The notes beneath the pieces are model-generated. The model made no database searches. It was given only the letters and a program-made list of their open reading frames with translations, and was not told where the DNA came from. A stretch of 11,121 nt of DNA. Origin: Phycisphaeraceae bacterium (lineage in GTDB: Bacteria; Planctomycetota; Phycisphaerae; Phycisphaerales; Zrk34). Every line of letters begins with the position of its first letter. Position 1 is the stretch's first letter. Position numbers and translations under genes: made by a program. Location of the stretch: assembly GCA_028281485.1 (NCBI GenBank), contig JANQJT010000127.1:1-11121 (forward strand), given 5' to 3'. This document shows positions 6,249 through 11,121 of this stretch, piece by piece.

Positions 6249-7199
6249 ATGATCGAAGCCCAACAACTCACCAAATGGTACGGCCCCCACCTCGCGCTCG
6301 ATCGGGTCGACCTGGCCGCGCCCCAGGGCCGCGTGCTCGGCTTCCTCGGACCCAACGGTGCCGGCAAATCCACCACCCTCCGCATCCTCACCGGCTACAT
6401 GCCCGCCACCAGCGGATCGGCCGTCATCAACGGGCACACCGTCACCGACGATCCCTTCGCCGTCCGACGCTCCATCGGATACCTCCCCGAATCCACCCCC
6501 CTCTACCCCGAGCTGCGCGTCCGAGAACAACTCCACCTGTTCGGACGATTCCACCACATGTCCCGTTCCGACCGACGCGCGCGCATCGACTACCTCACCG
6601 ACCGCTGCGGGCTCGACGCCATCATCAACCGACCCATCGGCCAACTCTCCAAGGGCAACAAGCAACGCGTCGGCCTCGCACAGGCCATGCTCCACGACCC
6701 GCCCGTCATCATCCTCGACGAACCCACCGCCGGCCTCGACCCCGCGCAGATACGCGATGTCCGCCAGCTCATCCGCTCACTCGCACAGAAAAAAACCATC
6801 CTCCTGTCCACTCACATCCTCTCCGAAGCCGAGCAGACCTGCGACAGCCTGACCATCATCAACCGCGGCCGCATCGTCGCCACCGGCTCACCCGACCAGC
6901 TCAAACGACAGGCCCGCGCCCAATCGCGCATCGTCATGGAAACCGCCGCCGATCCGCAATCGGTCCGGGCGACGCTGGCCGCACTGCCCGCCGTCGCCGA
7001 CGTGCAACACGAATCGGCCGACGACCGCTGGACAACCATCACCATCACCACAACACCCCAAGCCGGCGACATCCGTGAGCAACTCGCACAGACCGCCGCC
7101 GACCAGCAATGGCTCGTCCGCGAGCTGCGACACGAGATCGGCTCCCTCGAAGCGTATTTCATCCAGGCCATCGACGGGGAGCAAAAACAATCCGCCTGA
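6249..7199 (+). CDS. ABC transporter ATP-binding protein, GldA-like
   Basis: The 316-residue ATPase energises the exporter encoded by the following genes. Walker A is GPNGAGKS (34-41). The Q-loop position reads YLPEST (79-84), with glutamate where most ABC proteins have glutamine, as in GldA/NodI-type ATPases. The signature motif is LSKGNKQRVGLAQAM (133-147), Walker B is VIILDEPTAGLDP (153-165) with D157 and E158, and the switch histidine is H189 (LSTHIL). Beyond the nucleotide-binding domain (1-215), a C-terminal segment of about 100 residues resembles the accessory domain of ABC-2 type ATPases. The product is cytoplasmic, probably a homodimer bound to the permease. It is the first gene of a four-gene plus-strand operon, and the permease starts 22 bp after its stop. 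Family assignment is strong; the transported substrate is unknown. Confidence 0.95.
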   Translation: MIEAQQLTKWYGPHLALDRVDLAAPQGRVLGFLGPNGAGKSTTLRILTGYMPATSGSAVINGHTVTDDPFAVRRSIGYLPESTPLYPELRVREQLHLFGRFHHMSRSDRRARIDYLTDRCGLDAIINRPIGQLSKGNKQRVGLAQAMLHDPPVIILDEPTAGLDPAQIRDVRQLIRSLAQKKTILLSTHILSEAEQTCDSLTIINRGRIVATGSPDQLKRQARAQSRIVMETAADPQSVRATLAALPAVADVQHESADDRWTTITITTTPQAGDIREQLAQTAADQQWLVRELRHEIGSLEAYFIQAIDGEQKQSA

Positions 7200-7221
7200 G
7201 CGTCCGGCTTGTATCACACCC

Positions 7222-8130
7222 ATGCGTAACACCCTCACCATCGCGCAACGCGAGCTCTTCAGCTTCTTCTACTCACCCATCGCTTACGTGGTAATCGCGC
7301 TGTTCGTCTTCATCGCCTCCAGCTTCTTCATCGCACGCACCTTCTCGCCCGGCCAGGTCGCCGAGATGAACAAGCTCTTCGAGGCGCTCATCTGGGTCCT
7401 CATCCTCATCGCCCCCGCCATCAGCATGCGTCTCATCAGCGAAGAGCTCAACACCGGCACCATCGAATCCCTCGCCACCGCGCCCGTCAGCGACGCCGCG
7501 CTCATCCTCGGCAAGTGGCTCGGCGCGCTCGCCTGCTACGCCTGCACGCTCCTGCCCACCCTCGCCTTCTGCTTCTACCTCGAACTCTACGCCAACCCCG
7601 ACTACGGCCCCATCGCCTCCGGTTACCTCGGCCTCGTCCTCGTCGGCGCCCTCTACCTCGCCATCGGTGTCTTCGCCTCCGCACTCACCCAAAACCAGAT
7701 CATCGCCTTCGTCACCACCGTCTTCATCATCCTCGTCTTCACCGTCTTCACCTACTACATGCCCGGCCTCATCGGATCGGCCGACACCTCCCTGCTCGCC
7801 GCGAACATCTCCCTCAGCGTCGCCGCACCCCTCATCCCGATCACCGTCACCGCCGTCGCCGTCATCGCCCGGCTCGCCACCGCCAGCAATAGCTTCACCG
7901 CTACCGCCACCATCATCACCCTCGTCGCCCTCGTCGCTCTCTGGGCGCTGCTCGCCATCCCCTCCGCCCACACCCTCGCCCGCATCGCCTCCTACCTCAA
8001 CATCAACGAGCACTACTACGATTTCGCCAAGGGCGTCATCGACCTGTCCGACATCGTCTTCTTCGTCAGCGCCGCGGGGCTCTTCCTCGCCTTCGCCGTC
8101 GTCGCCATGGAGTCACGCCGATGGCGATAA
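7222..8130 (+). CDS. ABC-2 type membrane permease, GldF-like, with extra C-terminal membrane hairpin
   Basis: A 302-residue integral membrane protein. Its start (TIAQRELFSFFYSPIAYVV, 5-23) and end (YYDFAKGVIDLSDIVFF then AMESRRW, 265-301) match GldF/ABC-2 permeases, which are typically about 240 residues with six spans. Visible spans are near 19-40, 54-73, 100-122, 134-155, 159-180, 198-217, 228-247 and 275-296. The two spans and linker in about 182-250 appear to be additional to the common form. The EELNTGTIESLATAPVS segment (74-90) is the cytoplasmic coupling region usual in this family. ATG at 7222 gives the conserved N-terminus; an in-frame upstream extension to 7075 is only overlap with the ATPase gene. 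No strong Shine-Dalgarno is seen, so translation may be coupled to the ATPase gene. The next gene overlaps its last 10 bp. Confidence 0.92.
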   Translation: MRNTLTIAQRELFSFFYSPIAYVVIALFVFIASSFFIARTFSPGQVAEMNKLFEALIWVLILIAPAISMRLISEELNTGTIESLATAPVSDAALILGKWLGALACYACTLLPTLAFCFYLELYANPDYGPIASGYLGLVLVGALYLAIGVFASALTQNQIIAFVTTVFIILVFTVFTYYMPGLIGSADTSLLAANISLSVAAPLIPITVTAVAVIARLATASNSFTATATIITLVALVALWALLAIPSAHTLARIASYLNINEHYYDFAKGVIDLSDIVFFVSAAGLFLAFAVVAMESRRWR

Positions 8131-10223
8131 ACCACGACACACCCCGATCCGCCCACCGCCAGGCCTGGGACCGACGCGCCGCACACGCCGCGCGCATCGC
8201 CGCGCTGCTCGTCGGCATCTTCACCATCGTCGTCTTCATCAACGTCATCTCCGTCCGCAACGTCAACCGCTTCGGCGACACCCTCCGCTTCGACTGGACC
8301 GCCACCCGGCAATACTCCCTCAGCGACCAGACCCAACAGGTCCTGCGCAACCTCGAATCCCCCGTCCACATCACCACCATCTTCGCCTCCGAGGGCCGAC
8401 TCGACCCCGACACCGCGCGCAACATCCGCCTGTTCCGCGAGCTGATCGACGAGTACACCCTCCGCTCAGCAGGCAACGTCCGATCCCAGCACATCCGCGC
8501 CGGTGACGTCGTCGCCGTCGACGCCTTCGCCGCCAAGATCACCCAGCGCTACCAGCAGCCCATCGACCAGGGCCGCGCCGCCTTCGACGCCGCACGCGCC
8601 GCCGTCACCGCCTTCGACCGGCTCTGCAAATCACAGGCCCCGCGCTTCCGCGACGCCGCCGCGACCCTCGGCTCCACCGACCCCGGCCTCCGCAAACAGC
8701 TTGCCGCCTTCTCCGACCGCCTGCTCAGCCAGCAAACCGAATACAACCCACAAACCCTCGACACCCTCCTCAACCAACACCTCGACACCACCTTCCCCGA
8801 CTACGCCACCGCACAGCAGCAAACCGTCGAAGACCTCACCAGCCTCCGCGACCAGTACTTCACCGCCATCCTCGACACGTTCAAAGCCGAAGCCGAAGCC
8901 GACGACAACCGCCCCGCGCTCAAACGCTTCTACGCCGAGTCGCTCGACGCCTTCCGGCAAACCCAGCAACACTTCGACACCGCGCTGGATCAGCTCCAGG
9001 CCATCGACTTCAGGGAGTACGACCGCTTCCGCGCCGCCCTGCTCACCGGTGACGCCGCCGTCATCACCACCGACGACCGCCTCACCGTCATCTCCCTGTC
9101 CAACGCCTACGCCAACGCCTACGACTACGCCGCCAGCCAACGCTTCCGCGGAGAAGAAGCCGTCACCAATGCCATCATCTCACTCACCCTCGCACGCCCC
9201 CCCCACATCGTCTTCGTCAACGCCGCCAGGCAACCGGCCATCGGGCCGCGCGGCTCACTCAGCCACGTCGCTCGTCGACTCGAAAACATGAGCTTCACCG
9301 TCTCCGAGTGGAACCCCGTCGGCCGCGTCACACCCGCCGGCGTCTCCCGACCCGACCCACGCCCCGCACCCGAGCCCGGCCAGACCATCGTCTGGGTCCA
9401 CCTCGCCCCGCCGCCGCTCAACCCCATGGCCCCCTCCATGACCGGTCAGCTCCAGGTCGCCGACTCGATCCGCAAAACACTCGAAACCAATCACCCCACA
9501 CTCATCCTCCTCCCCCAGTCCATCCTCCCCCAGTTCCGTCAACCCGACCCGATCGCGCAAGCCGTCGCTCCCCTCGGCATCAACGCCGAGACCGACAAGC
9601 TCATCCTCACCGAGTTCGTCGATCCCGCCGGCAACGCCCAGCCCATGGCCGACATCCGGGTCACCGACTGGCCCGACGACCACCCCATCGGCCGTGCGCT
9701 CGCCGGACAGATCGCCACGCTCAAGCTCGCCCTCCCGCTCACATGGACGCAATCCCCCGATCGCAACTTCGCCCCGCTCATGCAGACCAAGCCCAATACA
9801 TGGGCAGAGAAGAACTGGGCCCCCAACGCCGCGCCCTACAAACGCAACGCCGACGAACCGCGCGGCCCCTTCACCGTCGCCGCCGCCATCGAATCCCCCC
9901 GCCAGCGCGCCGTCCTCATCGGCGACGAGCTGTTCGCCGCCGACTCCGTCATCCTCAGCCCCGCCACCGTCCAGACCAGCCAGGGACCGCGCACCGTCAA
10001 CATCGTCACCAACCCCGCCAACGCCGAGCTGTTCATCAACAGCATCTACTGGCTCGCCTCACTCGACCCCCTCATCGCCTCCGGCGCTCGCACCCAGCAA
10101 CTGCCCTACATCCAGGACATCGACCCCACCGCACACACTACCGCCAACCTCATCCTCACGCTCGGCCTGCCCGCACTCACCCTCTTCATCGGCATCAACA
10201 TCTACCTCGTCCGACGAAAGTAA
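8121..10223 (+). CDS. GldG-like ABC transporter auxiliary protein with large helical insertion
   Basis: The 700-residue protein belongs to the GldG/ABC_transp_aux type: a membrane span near the N-terminus (about 25-46), a large periplasmic region, and a second span at the C-terminus (about 673-696) ending YLVRRK. Family landmarks are DWTATRQYSLSDQTQQVLRN (58-77), a thioredoxin-like strand PVHITTIFAS (81-90), FRELIDEYTLRS (105-116), and EEAVTNAIISLTLARPP (345-361), after which the second periplasmic domain begins. Between these blocks lies about 175 residues (135-310) of mostly helical, Gln/Ala/Asp/Arg-rich sequence not expected in the compact family form. The family partners the GldA/GldF ABC exporter; in Bacteroidota these proteins are required for gliding, but elsewhere the role is unclear. 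ATG at 8121 overlaps the permease stop by 10 bp and has GGAG 8 nt upstream, which indicates translational coupling. The second block (420-640) may bind a periplasmic partner. Confidence 0.9.
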   Translation: MAINHDTPRSAHRQAWDRRAAHAARIAALLVGIFTIVVFINVISVRNVNRFGDTLRFDWTATRQYSLSDQTQQVLRNLESPVHITTIFASEGRLDPDTARNIRLFRELIDEYTLRSAGNVRSQHIRAGDVVAVDAFAAKITQRYQQPIDQGRAAFDAARAAVTAFDRLCKSQAPRFRDAAATLGSTDPGLRKQLAAFSDRLLSQQTEYNPQTLDTLLNQHLDTTFPDYATAQQQTVEDLTSLRDQYFTAILDTFKAEAEADDNRPALKRFYAESLDAFRQTQQHFDTALDQLQAIDFREYDRFRAALLTGDAAVITTDDRLTVISLSNAYANAYDYAASQRFRGEEAVTNAIISLTLARPPHIVFVNAARQPAIGPRGSLSHVARRLENMSFTVSEWNPVGRVTPAGVSRPDPRPAPEPGQTIVWVHLAPPPLNPMAPSMTGQLQVADSIRKTLETNHPTLILLPQSILPQFRQPDPIAQAVAPLGINAETDKLILTEFVDPAGNAQPMADIRVTDWPDDHPIGRALAGQIATLKLALPLTWTQSPDRNFAPLMQTKPNTWAEKNWAPNAAPYKRNADEPRGPFTVAAAIESPRQRAVLIGDELFAADSVILSPATVQTSQGPRTVNIVTNPANAELFINSIYWLASLDPLIASGARTQQLPYIQDIDPTAHTTANLILTLGLPALTLFIGINIYLVRRK

Positions 10224-10245
10224 ACCCACAACTCCGGACCCACCC

Positions 10246-11121
10246 ATGAACACCCGCGCCACCACCATCGTCCTCACCATCGCCTCCCTCATCGTCGGCT
10301 ACTTCATCCTGTTCGAAACCGAGCTGCTGTTCAGCCCCGACGAAAACCCCAACACAACCGGCCAACCCCTCTTCCCTTCCTCCCTCACATCTCAATCCAT
10401 CCAAGCCCTCACACTCACACTGCCCAACCATCCACCCGTCACCTTCCAGCGCGATCCCGACAATCCCGACCGCTGGCAACAGACCGACCCCTTCGCCTTT
10501 CCCGCCAACCCGCAGTCCATCGACGAATTACTCAAGCTCATCACCACGCTCAACCGCTACGATACAGTCGAACAAACCAACCTCGACCCCTTCGGCCTGA
10601 CAAGCCCGCAAACCGTCATCACCCTCCAGGCCGACGACGCAGTCGCCGCCACCCTGGCGCTAGGCCGATCCACCGCCGCCGGACGCGCCTACCTGCAACA
10701 CAACGACACCGCCTACCTCGTCGACGACTCGATCCACCAACAGCTCCACGCCACCGCGCCCTCCGACTTCCGCCTCGACACACTCCCACCCCTCGCGCCC
10801 GGCAACGTCACATCGATCACACTCACATCCCCCCGCCGCACCGTCACGCTCAACCGACAGGACGCCGCCTGGGCCTTCGCCCCACCCGACACCGGTCGCG
10901 TCGACCGCGCCGCCGCCGCGCGTCTCATCGAAGCCTACAACCAGCTCGTCATCCAACGCTTCGTCAGCGACAGCCCCGACGACCTCGCCGCCTGCGGCCT
11001 GGAACCCGAGCCCACCACCATCCAATTCAACACACCCACCACCTCACACACCCTCACCCTCGGCAACCCCGCCGACGTCTCCGGCGGCAGCTACTACGCC
11101 CGCTCGAACGACACCCCCGCC
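10246..11121 (+). CDS. DUF4340-domain protein, C-terminus cut by window edge
   Basis: An open frame of 292 codons from ATG 10246 runs to the right edge without a stop. Residues 7-24 form an N-terminal membrane anchor (TIVLTIASLIVGYFILF), so the rest should lie in the periplasm. Two copies of the DUF4340 pattern follow. The first (about 52-160) has SIQALTLTL, DPFGL (114-118), a strand LALGRST (137-143), then YLQHNDTAYLV. The second (about 187 onwards) has NVTSITLTS, the matching ACGLEPEPTTIQF (249-261), LTLGNPADVSGG and YYARSNDT. DUF4340 proteins are commonly encoded directly after GldA/GldF/GldG-type genes and are thought to be periplasmic partners of that exporter; no biochemical role is established. 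The start lies 22 bp after the GldG-like stop. The Shine-Dalgarno is weak (CGGACC region), so coupling with the upstream gene is likely. Confidence 0.85.
   Translation, partial: MNTRATTIVLTIASLIVGYFILFETELLFSPDENPNTTGQPLFPSSLTSQSIQALTLTLPNHPPVTFQRDPDNPDRWQQTDPFAFPANPQSIDELLKLITTLNRYDTVEQTNLDPFGLTSPQTVITLQADDAVAATLALGRSTAAGRAYLQHNDTAYLVDDSIHQQLHATAPSDFRLDTLPPLAPGNVTSITLTSPRRTVTLNRQDAAWAFAPPDTGRVDRAAAARLIEAYNQLVIQRFVSDSPDDLAACGLEPEPTTIQFNTPTTSHTLTLGNPADVSGGSYYARSNDTPA

Noticed and set aside
7075..7221. Upstream extension of the permease reading frame
   Set aside because: It overlaps the end of the ATPase gene in another frame, and the conserved permease N-terminus begins at the ATG at 7222.
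8503..9291. 262-codon plus-strand frame rich in Ser, Pro and Thr
   Set aside because: Alternative frame of the GldG-like gene; low-complexity composition and no start context.

Overview
The window is a high-GC bacterial chromosome segment. It most resembles a Phycisphaerae-type planctomycete, inferred from three things: a serine/threonine kinase carrying a GspE/MshE N-terminal-like module, a GldA/GldF/GldG-type ABC exporter followed by a DUF4340 protein, and a flagellar fliM lying apart from other flagellar genes. The taxonomic call is inference. I see no rRNA, tRNA, CRISPR array, insertion sequence or phage gene. The genes look like ordinary chromosomal household and cell-envelope genes.

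Layout from the left. A histone-deacetylase-like (AcuC family) gene runs leftward off the window edge (1-482, minus). Divergent from it, about 6 bp away, is a 229-residue protein with a PD-(D/E)XK nuclease-type signature (489-1178, plus). It converges on fliM (1200-2228, minus). A 167-bp divergent intergenic region with two inverted repeats separates fliM from a redox pair: a secreted thioredoxin-fold protein with a histidine-rich tail (2396-2872) and a full-length DsbD reductase (2928-4730). DsbD converges on a membrane-anchored serine/threonine kinase (4810-6072, minus). The kinase has a clear intrinsic terminator just downstream (4737-4760) and a plausible sigma70-type promoter upstream. 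Divergent from the kinase is a tightly packed plus-strand operon: ABC ATPase (6249-7199), membrane permease (7222-8130), GldG-like auxiliary protein overlapping it by 10 bp (8121-10223), and a DUF4340 protein that runs off the right edge (10246-11121).

How the genes may work together. The two redox genes fit a relay in which DsbD carries electrons across the inner membrane to periplasmic thioredoxin-fold clients, its small neighbour being the obvious candidate. The four right-hand genes form one transport complex: ATPase, permease, a large two-membrane-span periplasmic partner and an anchored periplasmic DUF4340 partner. Its substrate is unknown. The left genes are each transcribed alone.

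The points most worth attention are the tandem MshEN-like repeats in front of the kinase domain, the apparent loss of the cis-proline in the His-tailed thioredoxin, a helical insertion of about 175 residues in the GldG-like protein, and an orphan PD-(D/E)XK protein with no methylase or helicase partner. Two genes cut by the window edges (the left deacetylase and the right DUF4340 protein) were read directly from the nucleotides. Long opposite-strand open frames across the whole window are artefacts of the GC-rich composition.
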